A stretch of 64,000 nucleotides of DNA. It comes from Aestuariibaculum marinum. GTDB taxonomy: Bacteria; Bacteroidota; Bacteroidia; Flavobacteriales; Flavobacteriaceae. The translations under genes and the position numbers were made by a program. The notes under the pieces were generated by a model, which saw only the letters and a list, made by a program, of their open reading frames with translations, had not been told where the DNA came from and made no database searches. This document shows positions 51,495-62,094 of this stretch, piece after piece (the first letter of the stretch is position 1; every line of letters begins with the position of its first letter). The stretch covers positions 62,001 to 126,000 of the forward strand of contig NZ_JACVXD010000007.1 in the NCBI RefSeq assembly GCF_014596975.1, given 5' to 3'.

Positions 51495-54320
51495 ATGGCT
51501 GAAACAATTAGATTAAATAAAGTATTACGCGAGCTGAATATTTCTTTAGATCGTGCCGTAGAATTTTTAGATTCTAAAGGTATCGAAATAGAGAAGCGAC
51601 CAACCACGAAGATTTCCGAGGAAGTGTATAATGTGCTTTCTAGTGAGTTTCAAGTAGATGCAAATAAAAAAGTTGCATCTAAAGAGGTTAGTGAAGCTAA
51701 GCAGAAAGAAAAAGAGGAGCTGCGAGAGCAACGTGAGCGTGAACTTGAAGAAAAACAAAAGGAGGCAGCTAGAAAGGAAGAAATTGTAAAAGCCACTAAA
51801 ATACTTTCTGGTCCTAAGCAAGTAGGTAAAATCGATTTAGATTCGAAAAAACCTACTGAAACTCCTCAGGCTGAAACACCAGAACCACCAAAACAGGAAG
51901 AACCGAAGGTTGAAGCGTCTAAAGAAGAGCCTGCAAAACCTGAAGCGCCAAAAGAGGTGGAACAACCAGAAGTTAAAGCAGAAGCTCCTAAGCAAGCACC
52001 AAAACAAGAAGAGAAAGCTAAGGTTGAATCTTCTAAGCCTGCAGCAGCGAAGAAGCCTAAAGAACATAAAGGTCCTGAAGTTGAGAAAAAACTTGTAACC
52101 AACGAGAATGGTGAAGTTGTTTCTGAAGAGAAAGTAAAAACACAGTACCAAAAGCTTACAGGTCCTAAAATTGCAGGAGACAAAATTGATTTATCTCAAT
52201 TTAATAAGCCTAAGAAGAAGAAGGACGATAAGAAAGGTGATAATAAGCAGGGTGGTGATGCTTCTAATAAGAAAAAACGTCGACGTATAAGTAAATCCGG
52301 AGGACCTAACCAAGGTGGTCAAGGTGGAGATAACAGAGGAAACTCTAACAGATCGAACGACCGTTTTAACAAAGGAGGAAACAAAGGAAGACGCCCTATT
52401 ATTAAGGAAGATCCTAGTGAAGAAGATGTGAAAAAACAAGTGCGTGAAACACTTGAAAAACTTCAAGGTAAATCTTCTAAAGGTAAAGGAGCGAAATACC
52501 GTAGAGATAAGAGAGATCAGCACAGAGATCAAACTCAAAAAGAGTTACAACAAGAAGCTGCAGATAGCAAGATTCTTAAAGTAACGGAGTTTGTTACCGC
52601 AAATGAGGTAGCAACTATGATGGACGTGCCGGTAACTTCTATTATCTCAGCATGTATGTCACTTGGTATGATGGTAACCATGAATCAGCGTTTAGATGCT
52701 GAAACATTGGCTATTGTTGCTGAAGAGTTTGGTTATAAGGTAGAATTTGTAACAGCAGATATTGAGGAATCAATTGAAGTTGTTGAAGATAAAGAAGAAG
52801 ATTTAAAACCAAGAGCGCCGATTGTTACCGTAATGGGGCACGTAGACCACGGTAAGACATCGCTTTTAGATTACATCCGTAAGGAAAATGTAATTGCAGG
52901 GGAGTCTGGTGGTATTACACAGCACATTGGAGCTTATGGGGTTGAATTAGAGAACGGACAAAAAATAGCATTCCTTGATACACCAGGTCACGAGGCCTTT
53001 ACAGCGATGCGTGCGCGTGGTGCCCAAGTAACCGATATTGCTATTATTGTTGCTGCGGCCGATGATGATATCATGCCACAAACTAAAGAGGCGATTTCGC
53101 ATGCACAGGCAGCTGGTGTTCCAATTGTATTCGCGATTAACAAAATAGATAAGCCGACAGCAAATCCTGATAAGATTAAAGAAGGATTAGCAAATATGAA
53201 CCTTTTAGTAGAAGATTGGGGTGGTAAAATTCAATCCCACGATATCTCTGCAAAAATGGGAACAGGTGTTAAGGAATTATTAGAAAAAGTATTACTTGAA
53301 GCTGAGTTATTAGAGCTTAAAGCAAACCCTGCGAAACCAGCTGTTGGTACAGTGGTTGAGGCTTTCCTTGATAAAGGTAGAGGTTATGTAGCAACGGTAT
53401 TAGTTACCGGAGGTACTCTTAGGGTGGGAGATTACGTTTTAGCTGGTAAGAATAGTGGTAAAGTAAAAGCTATGCACGATGAGCGTGGTAATGATGTTGT
53501 TGAAGCTGGTCCGTCTACTCCGGTATCAATTCTCGGTTTAGATGGTGCACCACAGGCAGGCGATAAATTCAATGTATTTGAAGACGAGCGTGAAGCCAAA
53601 CAAATTGCGGCTAAGCGTTCTCAGTTACAACGTGAGCAATCTGTGCGTACACAACGTCATATTACACTTGATGAAATCGGACGTCGTATTGCATTAGGTG
53701 ACTTTAAAGAATTAAACATCATCCTTAAAGGTGATGTGGATGGTTCTGTTGAAGCGCTTACCGATTCGTTCCAGAAATTATCAACTGAAGAAATTCAGGT
53801 TAACATCCTACATAAAGGTGTTGGGGCGATTACCGAAAGTGATGTGTTATTAGCTTCGGCTTCTGATGCGATTATTATCGGATTTAATGTGCGCCCTGTT
53901 GGTAACGCCCGTGCAACAGCTGATAGAGAGGAAATCGATATTAGAACATACTCCATTATTTATGATGCTATTAATGACCTTAAAGATGCGATGGAAGGTA
54001 TGTTATCTCCAGAGTTTAAAGAAGAGGTTACCGGTACCGCAGAGATTAGAGAAATCTTTAAAGTATCTAAAATTGGTAGCATAGCCGGATGTATGGTAAC
54101 GAATGGTAAGATCTTAAGAAGTTCAGGTGTTCGTATCATTAGAGATGGTGTGGTAGTCTTCACTGGTGAATTAGCTTCTCTTAAACGTTTCAAAGACGAT
54201 GTTAAGGAAGTAACTAAAGGTTACGATTGTGGTATGCAAATTAAGAATTACAATGATATTAAAGAAGGAGATATCATTGAAGCATTCCACGAAGTTGAAG
54301 TTAAGAAAAAGCTTAAATAA
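51495..54320 (+). CDS. infB: Translation initiation factor IF-2
   Basis: GTPase that joins initiator tRNA and ribosomal subunits. It is 941 residues. An N-terminal IF2-N helix domain ([20 protein letters not shown]) is followed by a charged, repeat-rich spacer of Lys/Glu/Pro/Ala (residues ~60-320) with a Gly/Asn/Arg segment. The second IF2-N module is ~360-420. G motifs: [53 protein letters not shown] and a SAK-type motif ([10 protein letters not shown]). The C-terminal fMet-tRNA-binding domains end the protein. Two open frames antisense to the spacer are by-products of its codon use. Confidence 0.98.
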   Translation: MAETIRLNKVLRELNISLDRAVEFLDSKGIEIEKRPTTKISEEVYNVLSSEFQVDANKKVASKEVSEAKQKEKEELREQRERELEEKQKEAARKEEIVKATKILSGPKQVGKIDLDSKKPTETPQAETPEPPKQEEPKVEASKEEPAKPEAPKEVEQPEVKAEAPKQAPKQEEKAKVESSKPAAAKKPKEHKGPEVEKKLVTNENGEVVSEEKVKTQYQKLTGPKIAGDKIDLSQFNKPKKKKDDKKGDNKQGGDASNKKKRRRISKSGGPNQGGQGGDNRGNSNRSNDRFNKGGNKGRRPIIKEDPSEEDVKKQVRETLEKLQGKSSKGKGAKYRRDKRDQHRDQTQKELQQEAADSKILKVTEFVTANEVATMMDVPVTSIISACMSLGMMVTMNQRLDAETLAIVAEEFGYKVEFVTADIEESIEVVEDKEEDLKPRAPIVTVMGHVDHGKTSLLDYIRKENVIAGESGGITQHIGAYGVELENGQKIAFLDTPGHEAFTAMRARGAQVTDIAIIVAAADDDIMPQTKEAISHAQAAGVPIVFAINKIDKPTANPDKIKEGLANMNLLVEDWGGKIQSHDISAKMGTGVKELLEKVLLEAELLELKANPAKPAVGTVVEAFLDKGRGYVATVLVTGGTLRVGDYVLAGKNSGKVKAMHDERGNDVVEAGPSTPVSILGLDGAPQAGDKFNVFEDEREAKQIAAKRSQLQREQSVRTQRHITLDEIGRRIALGDFKELNIILKGDVDGSVEALTDSFQKLSTEEIQVNILHKGVGAITESDVLLASASDAIIIGFNVRPVGNARATADREEIDIRTYSIIYDAINDLKDAMEGMLSPEFKEEVTGTAEIREIFKVSKIGSIAGCMVTNGKILRSSGVRIIRDGVVVFTGELASLKRFKDDVKEVTKGYDCGMQIKNYNDIKEGDIIEAFHEVEVKKKLK

Positions 54321-54333
54321 TAGCTGGATAATA

Positions 54334-54366
54334 AAAAAAGGCGCTTGTATTACAAGCGCCTTTTTT
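54334..54366 (+). terminator. Rho-independent terminator after infB
   Basis: AAAAAAGGCGCTTG... pairs with CAAGCGCCTTTTTT; closes the rimP-nusA-infB operon. Confidence 0.9.
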
Positions 54367-54405
54367 GTTTGAAAAAATACACTATCTGCTTATTTAAAAG
54401 TATAA

Positions 54406-54433
54406 AAAAAGCGACCGGTTAAGGTCGCTTTTT
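54406..54433 (-). terminator. Rho-independent terminator after the SPOR gene
   Basis: AAAAAGCGACC (54406-54416) pairs with GGTCGCTTTTT (54423-54433), loop GGTTAA, T-run on the minus strand. Confidence 0.88.
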
Positions 54434-54452
54434 GTGTGTTTTATAAATAGAA

Positions 54453-54848
54453 TTAACTTGACTTTTTAGGCTTGAAAATAAATGCTGTCGGGAATTCAGC
54501 TTTTATTTTTTTTAATGCTCTATCGGCTTCTAAACGTGTTCTGAAATTACCCGCCCAAATTTTGAAATTAGGAGTTTCATATTGAAGGGTTGCGCGCCAG
54601 TCTGGGAAAAGATCGGTGAATTCTTCTTGTGTCGATTCTGCTTTGGCTCTGTTGCCCGAATAAATTTGTATTCTATATCTTTCAGAATCATTTTCACTAC
54701 TGTTCATTTCTTTTTTTAACTTCAATAAAGTAGGAATGTTTCTATCCTGATTTATAGTAACCTTACCTTCTTGTGCATAACAAAAATTAGTTACAATAAC
54801 AATGACAAAAGTTCTTAAGAGCTTGATTTTTAATTTCAAAGGTTTCAT
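54453..54848 (-). CDS. Exported SPOR-domain protein
   Basis: A 131-residue protein with a signal peptide (residues 1-25, ending NFCYAQ) and a C-terminal SPOR domain (~residues 55-128, RYRIQIYSGNRAKAES through FPTAFIFKPKKSS). SPOR domains bind denuded peptidoglycan glycan strands, typically at the division site. No other domain is present, so this is a minimal periplasmic peptidoglycan-binding protein. It is monocistronic and divergent from the alternative complex III operon. Confidence 0.92.
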   Translation of the reverse strand: MKPLKLKIKLLRTFVIVIVTNFCYAQEGKVTINQDRNIPTLLKLKKEMNSSENDSERYRIQIYSGNRAKAESTQEEFTDLFPDWRATLQYETPNFKIWAGNFRTRLEADRALKKIKAEFPTAFIFKPKKSS

Positions 54849-54972
54849 TTTGTATTGGGTTTATGCAAATGTATACGTAATAAAGTAATTTCGAGGCTAT
54901 TTTTATTATTTAGAATCCCTCTAAATTAGCTATTAACGCTTGTCTAACATTTCTATATACGAGTTTAAATGT

Positions 54973-54980
54973 TACTTTTG
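54973..54980 (+). promoter_or_regulatory. -7 promoter element of the alternative complex III operon
   Basis: TACTTTTG fits TAnnTTTG and lies 38 bases before the actA ATG at 55019. No TTG at ideal spacing is seen. Confidence 0.5.
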
Positions 54981-55018
54981 CGAGAGATTTTATAACTGCG
55001 TTTTTTTTAAATTATTGT

Positions 55019-56359
55019 ATGAAAAAACCATACCAAAGTTTAGAAGTTAATATAACCAACAATATGAAAAAGGTGATTCACCGTAAATTAAGCAAGAACA
55101 TACTTGGTTTAGGTTTAATTATTTTATTAGTCTTTACCGCATCCCTTTCTGCTCAGGAAGGAGATCCAGCAAAAGGAAAATCATTATTTAACGCGAATTG
55201 TGCTGCTTGTCACCAATTAGATAAAAAGATGACAGGTCCAGCGCTTCGAAATGTTGAGGCGCGTCTAGCTGATGAGCAAGGATTAGATAGAGCATGGATT
55301 TATGATTGGGTTCATAATAGTGCTGGTGTTATCAAGTCTGGTGATGCTTATGGAAACAAAGTATACAATGAGTATGGTGGCGCAGCAATGACTGCTTTTC
55401 CTCAGTTGTCAGAAAAAGATATTGACGATATCTTAGCGTATACAGCAGAGGTTAAAAAAGAAGCGCCTGCTGCGGCTGCAACAGCTGCAACTGGAGCTCA
55501 AACCGGAGCTGCGACTGGAGGTGTGTCTAACGAGTTAGTGTTAGGGGCGCTTGCTGTTCTATTTATGTTACTAGCCATCGGTTTATTTTTAGTAAACAAA
55601 ACGCTTCGTCGTTTTGCTGAAGCTCAAGGTGTAGAATTGCCTGAGGAAACTAAAAGAATGCCGTTATGGAAAGCATTTGTTAAAAATCAATTTTTAATGT
55701 TGGTTTCTGCAATCTTTTTATTGCTTGCTGGAGCTTACTTTATTTACGGATATTTAATGCAAGTTGGAGTTGATCAAGGGTATCAGCCAGTACAACCAAT
55801 TCATTTCTCACATAAAATTCATGCTGGTGACAACGGTATCGATTGTAAATACTGTCACTCTTCAGCTCGTGTAAGTAAAACATCAGGTATTCCATCTGTA
55901 AATGTTTGTATGAACTGTCATAAATCTATTTATGAGTACAACGGTGAAACAAGTGCAGAGTATACAAAAGAGTTCTATGATGATCAAATCAAGAAATTGT
56001 ATGCGGCAGCAGGATGGGATGATGCAAACCAAAAGTACACAGGTGATTCACATCCGGTAAAATGGGTTCGTATTCACAACTTACCAGACTTCGTTTATTT
56101 CAATCACTCTCAGCACGTTTCTGTGGCTGGTGTTGAATGTCAAACATGTCACGGTCCGGTAGAGGAAATGGAAGTAATGTATCAACATGCGCCATTAACA
56201 ATGGGGTGGTGTATCGAATGTCACAGGACTACAAATGTTAAGGTAGAGGATAACGCTTACTACGAGAAAATTCACGCTGAATTATCTAGGAAGTATGGTG
56301 TAGATAAGCTTACAGCTGCGCAAATGGGTGGTTTAGAATGTGGAAAATGCCACTATTAA
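55019..56359 (+). CDS. actA: Alternative complex III ActA with fused N-terminal monohaem cytochrome c
   Basis: Multihaem subunit of quinol:cytochrome c oxidoreductase. It is 446 residues from ATG 55019; an ATG at codon 16 is possible, and the long head may be a signal anchor. An N-terminal cytochrome c domain has CAACH (61-65). A Pro/Ala linker and membrane segments (~171-193, ~222-242) follow. The C-terminal ActA pentahaem region has CKYCH (276-280), CMNCH (297-301), CQTCH (374-378), CIECH (398-402) and CGKCH (441-445). ActA normally is pentahaem; the sixth haem comes from the fused N-terminal domain. The operon continues with actB-F. Confidence 0.93.
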   Translation: MKKPYQSLEVNITNNMKKVIHRKLSKNILGLGLIILLVFTASLSAQEGDPAKGKSLFNANCAACHQLDKKMTGPALRNVEARLADEQGLDRAWIYDWVHNSAGVIKSGDAYGNKVYNEYGGAAMTAFPQLSEKDIDDILAYTAEVKKEAPAAAATAATGAQTGAATGGVSNELVLGALAVLFMLLAIGLFLVNKTLRRFAEAQGVELPEETKRMPLWKAFVKNQFLMLVSAIFLLLAGAYFIYGYLMQVGVDQGYQPVQPIHFSHKIHAGDNGIDCKYCHSSARVSKTSGIPSVNVCMNCHKSIYEYNGETSAEYTKEFYDDQIKKLYAAAGWDDANQKYTGDSHPVKWVRIHNLPDFVYFNHSQHVSVAGVECQTCHGPVEEMEVMYQHAPLTMGWCIECHRTTNVKVEDNAYYEKIHAELSRKYGVDKLTAAQMGGLECGKCHY

Positions 56360-56393
56360 TAAAATTTAATAAGAAGTAATTCAATTATATAAT

Positions 56394-59300
56394 ATGTCAT
56401 CAAACAAGAAATACTGGAAAAGTGTTGAAGAGCTAAACGAGAATAGCTCTATTGTTGAGACGCTAAAACAAAACGAGTTTGTAGAAGAGATTCCTACAGA
56501 TGAATTTTTAGGTGATAAAAATGCATTAGAGTCTAGTTCTACAACGCGTCGCGATTTCTTAAAATATGTAGGATTCAGTACGGCTGCAGCTTCATTAGCT
56601 GCGTGTGAGGGTCCTGTAGTTAAGTCGATTCCTTATGTAGTGCAACCAGAAGAAATTATTCCTGGTGTGGCTAACTACTATGCGACTACTATCGCTGATG
56701 GTTTCGATTTTGCTAGTGTTTTAGTGAAAACACGTGAAGGTCGTCCAATTAAGATTGAAAATAATACTTTGGCTGCTACTAATGGTAGCGCTAATGCCAG
56801 AGTTAATGCTTCGGTTTTAGGATTGTATGATAGTTTAAGAGTACAAGGTCCTAAAAAAGATGGTGAAGCCATCACTTGGGGTGATTTCGATGCTGATACG
56901 ACTAAAAAATTAAATGAGTTAAAAGCGGCTAACAAGAAGATTGTTGTGTTAACACAAACTTTTGCGAGCCCTTCTACACGTAACTTAATCGCAGACTTTA
57001 AAGAAGAGTACGGGAATGTTCAGCACGTGGTATATGATGCTGTTTCAGAATCTGCTGCTTTAGATGCGTTCCAGGCTAAATATGGTAAGCGTGCTTTAGC
57101 TAACTACGACTTCTCTAAAGCGATGACTATTGTATCTGTTGGAGCTGATTTCTTAGGTGACTGGCAAGGTGGTGGATTTGATTCTGGCTATGCTAAGAAC
57201 AAAGTACCTAACCACGGTAAAATGTCGCGTCACATTCAGTTTGAATCTAACATGTCGTTAACAGGAGCTAATGCTGATAAACGTGTGCCTTTAACACCAA
57301 GTCAGCAAAAAGTAGCTTTAGCTAAATTATATAGTTATGTGGTTGGTGGTGCCGTGTCAGGTGAGTTACCAGCACACATAGATGAAGCTGTTCAAAAAGC
57401 AGCTGCACAATTAAAGAAAGCCGGATCTAACGGGGTTGTCGTTACAGGGATTCAAGATGTAAATGCACAAACCGTTGTTCTAGAAATAAACGAATATTTA
57501 GCAAGTAAAGCATTTGATGCTAAAGCTGCTATTAAAACAAGACAAGGTAATGCTAAGGATGTGGCTAACTTAGTGGCTGAAATGAAAGCTGGTAAAGTGG
57601 CTGCAATCATTATGGCTGGTGTTAACCCAGTGTATACGTTACCAAATGCTGCGGATTTTGCTGAAGGATTAAAGAAAACTGAATTATCTATTGTTTTCTC
57701 AATGAAAGAAGATGAAACAGCTTCAGAATCTCAGTACATCGCGGCAACGCCTCACTATTTAGAGTCTTGGGGAGATGTTGAAATTAAAAACGGACACTAT
57801 GCATTAATGCAGCCAACAATTCGTCCGTTATTCGATACAAGACAATTCCAGGAAGCCTTATTAATCTGGACTTCTAATAATGTTGCTTACAACGATTACA
57901 TTAAAGAAATCTGGACTTCAGATATCTTAAACGGTGCATCATTTAACCAAGCGTTACACGATGGACAGTTTGTATCTGAGTCAGTTCATGAAATCGATAA
58001 TATTGATGCTTTAGAAGGTTTAACGGAGAACAATGAAGTTGAGAAACCATCTAATGCTGCAGCCAGTGCTTTAGCCGCTTCTGCAAAAGGTTCAGGTTTA
58101 CAGTTGTCGCTATATACTAAAACAGGTATGGGAGACGGACAGCAAGCCAATAACCCTTGGTTACAAGAGTTTCCAGATCCAATTACTAGAACCTCTTGGG
58201 ATAACTACTTAACAGTATCTAAAGCAGATGCTGATGCCTTAGGATTAATGAACAAAAACGTTGCTAACGGTGCATTAAACGGTAGTTATGCAAAAGTTAC
58301 AGTTAACGGTACATCATTAGTTGTTCCTGTGTTAATTCAGCCAGGTCAGGCTAAAGGTTCTGTTGGTTTAGCATTTGGTTATGGTAAAACAAAAGGAATC
58401 AAAGAAGAAATGCAAACCGGAGTTAATGCTTATGCATTATACCATAACTTCAATACCGTACAGGATGTAACGGTTGAAGCTGCCGAAGGAGAGCATGAAT
58501 TCGCTTGTGTACAGTTACACAACACCCTAATGGGACGTGGTGATATTGTAAAGGAAACTACTTTAGAAGTATTCAATACAAAAGATAAGAAATACTGGAA
58601 TGCGATTCCTCAGGTGTCATTAAACCACGAGGAAACTCCGGTAACATCACCAGATGTTGATTTATGGGATGAATTTGATCGTTCTATCGGTCACCACTTC
58701 AACTTATCAATCGACTTAAATGCATGTACAGGATGTGGGGCTTGTGTTATTGCTTGTCACGCAGAAAACAATGTGCCTGTAGTAGGTAAAACAGAAGTAC
58801 GTCGTAGCCGTGATATGCACTGGTTACGTATCGATAGATATTATTCATCTGAAGAGTCATTCGCAGGTGATGATGAGAAGAAAGATAACATCTCTGGTTT
58901 AGGAAGCTCATTAAGTGAGTTCGGTGAAATGGAGAACGCTTCGGCAAATCCACAAGTTGCCTTCCAACCAGTAATGTGTCAGCACTGTAACCACGCACCT
59001 TGTGAAACTGTATGTCCTGTGGCAGCAACATCACATGGTCGTCAAGGTCAAAACCACATGGCGTACAACCGTTGTGTAGGTACTAGGTACTGTGCTAACA
59101 ACTGTCCTTATAAAGTACGTCGTTTCAACTGGTTCTTATACAATGGTAATGATGAGTTCGATTATCATATGAATGATGATTTAGGACGTATGGTATTAAA
59201 TCCAGATGTTGTAGTTCGTTCTCGTGGTGTAATGGAGAAATGTTCGATGTGTATTCAAATGACACAAAAAACAGTTCTTGACGCAAAACGTGACGGACGT

Positions 59301-59501
59301 ATCATTAAAGATGGTGAATTCCAAACAGCATGTTCTGCAGCTTGTTCTAGTGGAGCAATGACCTTTGGTGACATCAACGATAAGGAAAGTGAAGTTGCGA
59401 AACTTAAGGAAGATAACCGTATGTATCACTTACTTGAGCACGTAGGTACAAAACCAAACGTGATGTATCAAACTAAAGTGAGAAATACAACTGAAGCATA
59501 A
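56394..59501 (+). CDS. actB: Alternative complex III ActB (molybdopterin-like and iron-sulfur subunit)
   Basis: A 1035-residue periplasmic subunit. The extended Tat signal is TTRRDFLKYVGFSTAAASLAAC; the Cys after it could be lipid-modified. The first ~700 residues are molybdopterin-oxidoreductase-like, but the cofactor is missing in this family. The C-terminal third carries ferredoxin motifs CTGCGACVIAC, CQHCNHAPCETVCPVAATSH, CVGTRYCANNCPYK and CSMCIQ with CSAACSSGA, which hold the clusters. It relays electrons from quinol to ActA/ActE. Confidence 0.95.
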   Translation: MSSNKKYWKSVEELNENSSIVETLKQNEFVEEIPTDEFLGDKNALESSSTTRRDFLKYVGFSTAAASLAACEGPVVKSIPYVVQPEEIIPGVANYYATTIADGFDFASVLVKTREGRPIKIENNTLAATNGSANARVNASVLGLYDSLRVQGPKKDGEAITWGDFDADTTKKLNELKAANKKIVVLTQTFASPSTRNLIADFKEEYGNVQHVVYDAVSESAALDAFQAKYGKRALANYDFSKAMTIVSVGADFLGDWQGGGFDSGYAKNKVPNHGKMSRHIQFESNMSLTGANADKRVPLTPSQQKVALAKLYSYVVGGAVSGELPAHIDEAVQKAAAQLKKAGSNGVVVTGIQDVNAQTVVLEINEYLASKAFDAKAAIKTRQGNAKDVANLVAEMKAGKVAAIIMAGVNPVYTLPNAADFAEGLKKTELSIVFSMKEDETASESQYIAATPHYLESWGDVEIKNGHYALMQPTIRPLFDTRQFQEALLIWTSNNVAYNDYIKEIWTSDILNGASFNQALHDGQFVSESVHEIDNIDALEGLTENNEVEKPSNAAASALAASAKGSGLQLSLYTKTGMGDGQQANNPWLQEFPDPITRTSWDNYLTVSKADADALGLMNKNVANGALNGSYAKVTVNGTSLVVPVLIQPGQAKGSVGLAFGYGKTKGIKEEMQTGVNAYALYHNFNTVQDVTVEAAEGEHEFACVQLHNTLMGRGDIVKETTLEVFNTKDKKYWNAIPQVSLNHEETPVTSPDVDLWDEFDRSIGHHFNLSIDLNACTGCGACVIACHAENNVPVVGKTEVRRSRDMHWLRIDRYYSSEESFAGDDEKKDNISGLGSSLSEFGEMENASANPQVAFQPVMCQHCNHAPCETVCPVAATSHGRQGQNHMAYNRCVGTRYCANNCPYKVRRFNWFLYNGNDEFDYHMNDDLGRMVLNPDVVVRSRGVMEKCSMCIQMTQKTVLDAKRDGRIIKDGEFQTACSAACSSGAMTFGDINDKESEVAKLKEDNRMYHLLEHVGTKPNVMYQTKVRNTTEA

Positions 59502-59529
59502 ATCTAATTAAAGAATCAATTATATAATT

Positions 59530-60978
59530 ATGGCGTCTCATTACGAAGCACCTATTAGAAGACCCTTAGTTACAGGAGAAAAATCATACCACGACGTTAC
59601 TGTGGATGTGGCAAAACCTGTAGAAGGAAAAGCAAATAAACAATGGTGGATAGTTTTTGGTATTTCACTGGCAGCGTTTCTTTGGGGACTTGGATGTATC
59701 ATTTATACCGTATCGACAGGTATTGGAACTTGGGGTTTAAATAAAACCGTAGGTTGGGCCTGGGATATTACTAACTTCGTTTGGTGGGTTGGTATTGGTC
59801 ACGCAGGAACACTTATCTCTGCAGTACTTTTATTATTCCGTCAAAAATGGAGAATGGCAATTAACCGTTCTGCAGAAGCAATGACTATCTTCTCGGTAGT
59901 TCAGGCAGGTTTATTCCCAATTATTCACATGGGTCGTCCATGGTTAGGATACTGGGTATTACCAATTCCGAATCAGTTTGGTTCTTTATGGGTTAACTTT
60001 AACTCGCCGTTATTATGGGACGTATTCGCGATCTCTACGTATTTATCTGTATCATTAGTATTCTGGTGGACAGGTTTATTACCAGATTTCGCCATGTTAA
60101 GAGATAGAGCTATTAAGCCATTCCAAAAGAAAATTTACTCATTATTGAGTTTCGGTTGGACAGGTCGTGCAAAAGACTGGCAACGTTTTGAAGAAGTATC
60201 TTTAGTGCTTGCAGGTTTAGCAACACCATTAGTACTTTCTGTACATACTATTGTATCGTTTGACTTCGCTACATCGGTAATTCCAGGATGGCATACCACT
60301 ATTTTCCCTCCATACTTCGTTGCTGGAGCGGTATTCTCAGGGTTCGCGATGGTAAACACATTACTTATTGTAATGCGTAAAGTATGTAACCTTGAAGATT
60401 ATATTACAGTACAACACATCGAATTAATGAACATCGTAATCATGATTACGGGTTCTATTGTAGGTGTGGCATATATTACTGAGTTATTTATTGCTTGGTA
60501 TTCTGGAGTTGAGTATGAGCAGTACGCTTTCTTAAACAGAGCAACAGGACCTTACTGGTGGGCGTACTGGGCGATGATGACTTGTAACGTATTCTCTCCT
60601 CAGTTCATGTGGTTCAAGAAACTTAGAACAAGTATTATGTTCTCATTCTTTATCTCAATTGTAGTAAACATAGGAATGTGGTTCGAGCGTTTCGTAATTA
60701 TTGTAACATCGTTACACCGTGATTACTTACCATCGTCTTGGACAATGTTCTCACCAACGTTTGTTGATATTGGAATCTTTGTTGGAACTATCGGATTCTT
60801 CTTCGTATTATTTTTATTATACTCAAGAACATTCCCGGTAATTGCGCAGGCAGAGGTTAAGACCATTCTTAAGTCTTCTGGTGAACGTTATAAAAAAATC
60901 AGAGAGGCAGGAGAAAGTTTAGTAGGAACAGGAGCAGATGAAAGAACTTCTGGAAACGTTAACAACACTAAAAACTAA
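59530..60978 (+). CDS. actC: Alternative complex III ActC (NrfD-like quinol-binding membrane subunit)
   Basis: A 482-residue integral membrane protein with about 10 helices of the NrfD/PsrC type. It starts with the family phrase HYEAPIRRPLVTG. It provides a quinol-oxidation site with ActF; the conserved WWVGIGHAGTLISAVLLLF and PIIHMGRPW segments are present. It lies 28 bases after actB and 9 bases before actD. Confidence 0.95.
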   Translation: MASHYEAPIRRPLVTGEKSYHDVTVDVAKPVEGKANKQWWIVFGISLAAFLWGLGCIIYTVSTGIGTWGLNKTVGWAWDITNFVWWVGIGHAGTLISAVLLLFRQKWRMAINRSAEAMTIFSVVQAGLFPIIHMGRPWLGYWVLPIPNQFGSLWVNFNSPLLWDVFAISTYLSVSLVFWWTGLLPDFAMLRDRAIKPFQKKIYSLLSFGWTGRAKDWQRFEEVSLVLAGLATPLVLSVHTIVSFDFATSVIPGWHTTIFPPYFVAGAVFSGFAMVNTLLIVMRKVCNLEDYITVQHIELMNIVIMITGSIVGVAYITELFIAWYSGVEYEQYAFLNRATGPYWWAYWAMMTCNVFSPQFMWFKKLRTSIMFSFFISIVVNIGMWFERFVIIVTSLHRDYLPSSWTMFSPTFVDIGIFVGTIGFFFVLFLLYSRTFPVIAQAEVKTILKSSGERYKKIREAGESLVGTGADERTSGNVNNTKN

Positions 60979-60987
60979 GCGTAAACA

Positions 60988-61518
60988 ATGGAAGCATCTA
61001 AAGTAATTCACGCTATTTATAATGATGACGATATTTTAATGTCAGCTGTAAAAAAGGTTAAGGCAGCAAAATATCACATCGACGAAGTATATACCCCGTT
61101 TCCGGTTCACGGGCTAGATAAAGCAATGGGATTAGCACCTACACGTATCGCTATCGCAGCATTTTTATACGGATTAGTAGGTTTAACAGTGGCAACAGTA
61201 ATGATGAATTTTATCATGATTGAAGACTGGCCACAAAATATTGGTGGTAAACCAAGTTTTAGTTATTTAGAAAACATGCCTGCTTTCGTACCAATTATGT
61301 TCGAGCTTACGGTATTTTTCTCAGCCCACTTAATGGTAATTACGTTTTACTTACGTAGTAGAATGTGGCCATTTAAAGAGGCTGAAAATCCAGATCCAAG
61401 AACAACAGACGATCATTTCTTAATGGAAATCTCTGTTAACGGTAATGAAGAAGCATTACAAAGTTTACTAAGCGAAACTGGGGCAGTAGAAATTAATCTA
61501 ATTGATAAAGCGCATTAA
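60988..61518 (+). CDS. actD: Alternative complex III ActD (DUF3341)
   Basis: A 176-residue subunit with two membrane helices (~residues 50-75 and ~98-122). The DUF3341 phrases FPVHGLDKAMGL, IGGKPSFSYLENMPAFVPIMFE and TDDHFLMEIS are recognisable. It has no cofactor and braces the membrane arm. The next gene starts 7 bases after its stop. Confidence 0.94.
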   Translation: MEASKVIHAIYNDDDILMSAVKKVKAAKYHIDEVYTPFPVHGLDKAMGLAPTRIAIAAFLYGLVGLTVATVMMNFIMIEDWPQNIGGKPSFSYLENMPAFVPIMFELTVFFSAHLMVITFYLRSRMWPFKEAENPDPRTTDDHFLMEISVNGNEEALQSLLSETGAVEINLIDKAH

Positions 61519-61525
61519 AATAAAG

Positions 61526-62074
61526 ATGAAAGGCTTAATTAAAATATTAGCAATAGCAGTTGTTTTAGTAGCGGTATCATGTAAAAAAGATACGGCACCA
61601 AACTATCAGTTCATGCCAAACATGTACGAATCTGTAGGGTATGAAACATATAGTGAATCGGCTGCATTTAAGAGTGGAGTAGAAGCACAATTACCAGTAG
61701 AAGGTACAGTGGCAAGAGGATTTATTCCTTTCGATATTGAGAATTCTACAGAAGGTTACGAATTAGCTAAAGCGACGTTAACAAATCCGTTAGATTCTAC
61801 TCAAGTAGATTTAGAAAGAGGAAAAGTGCTTTACGATATTTATTGTGGAATTTGCCACGGTAACAAAGGTGATGGTCAAGGTAAGTTGGTAAAACGTGAA
61901 AAGATACTAGGTATACCAAACTACGCTGACAGAGAGATTACAGAAGGAAGTATTTACCACACGATTTATTACGGTAAAAATGCTATGGGTTCTTACGCGA
62001 ATCAGATTAATGAAGAAGAGCGTTGGCAAGTAGTTTCATACGTGTTAAAATTAAGAGCTGATTTAGTAAAGTAA
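61526..62074 (+). CDS. actE: Alternative complex III ActE (monohaem cytochrome c lipoprotein)
   Basis: ATG 61526 gives 182 residues; a TTG eight codons upstream inside actD is less likely. Lipobox VAVSC (about residue 18) and the single haem motif CGICH (YDIYCGICHGNKGDGQGKL) are visible, with the axial Met in the NAMGSYANQINEEERWQV region. It passes electrons from ActA/B to the soluble or oxidase cytochrome. Downstream actF follows after ~20 bases. Confidence 0.94.
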   Translation: MKGLIKILAIAVVLVAVSCKKDTAPNYQFMPNMYESVGYETYSESAAFKSGVEAQLPVEGTVARGFIPFDIENSTEGYELAKATLTNPLDSTQVDLERGKVLYDIYCGICHGNKGDGQGKLVKREKILGIPNYADREITEGSIYHTIYYGKNAMGSYANQINEEERWQVVSYVLKLRADLVK

Positions 62075-62094
62075 GAAGATAAGATTATATAGAT

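Noticed and set aside
51837..52538. Long open frames antisense to the infB spacer region
   Set aside because: They mirror the Lys/Glu/Pro/Ala-rich codons of the IF-2 linker and show no domain, start context or neighbour support.
61502..61525. TTG start of ActE inside actD
   Set aside because: ATG 61526 gives a proper lipoprotein signal directly; the extension would add basic residues without need.
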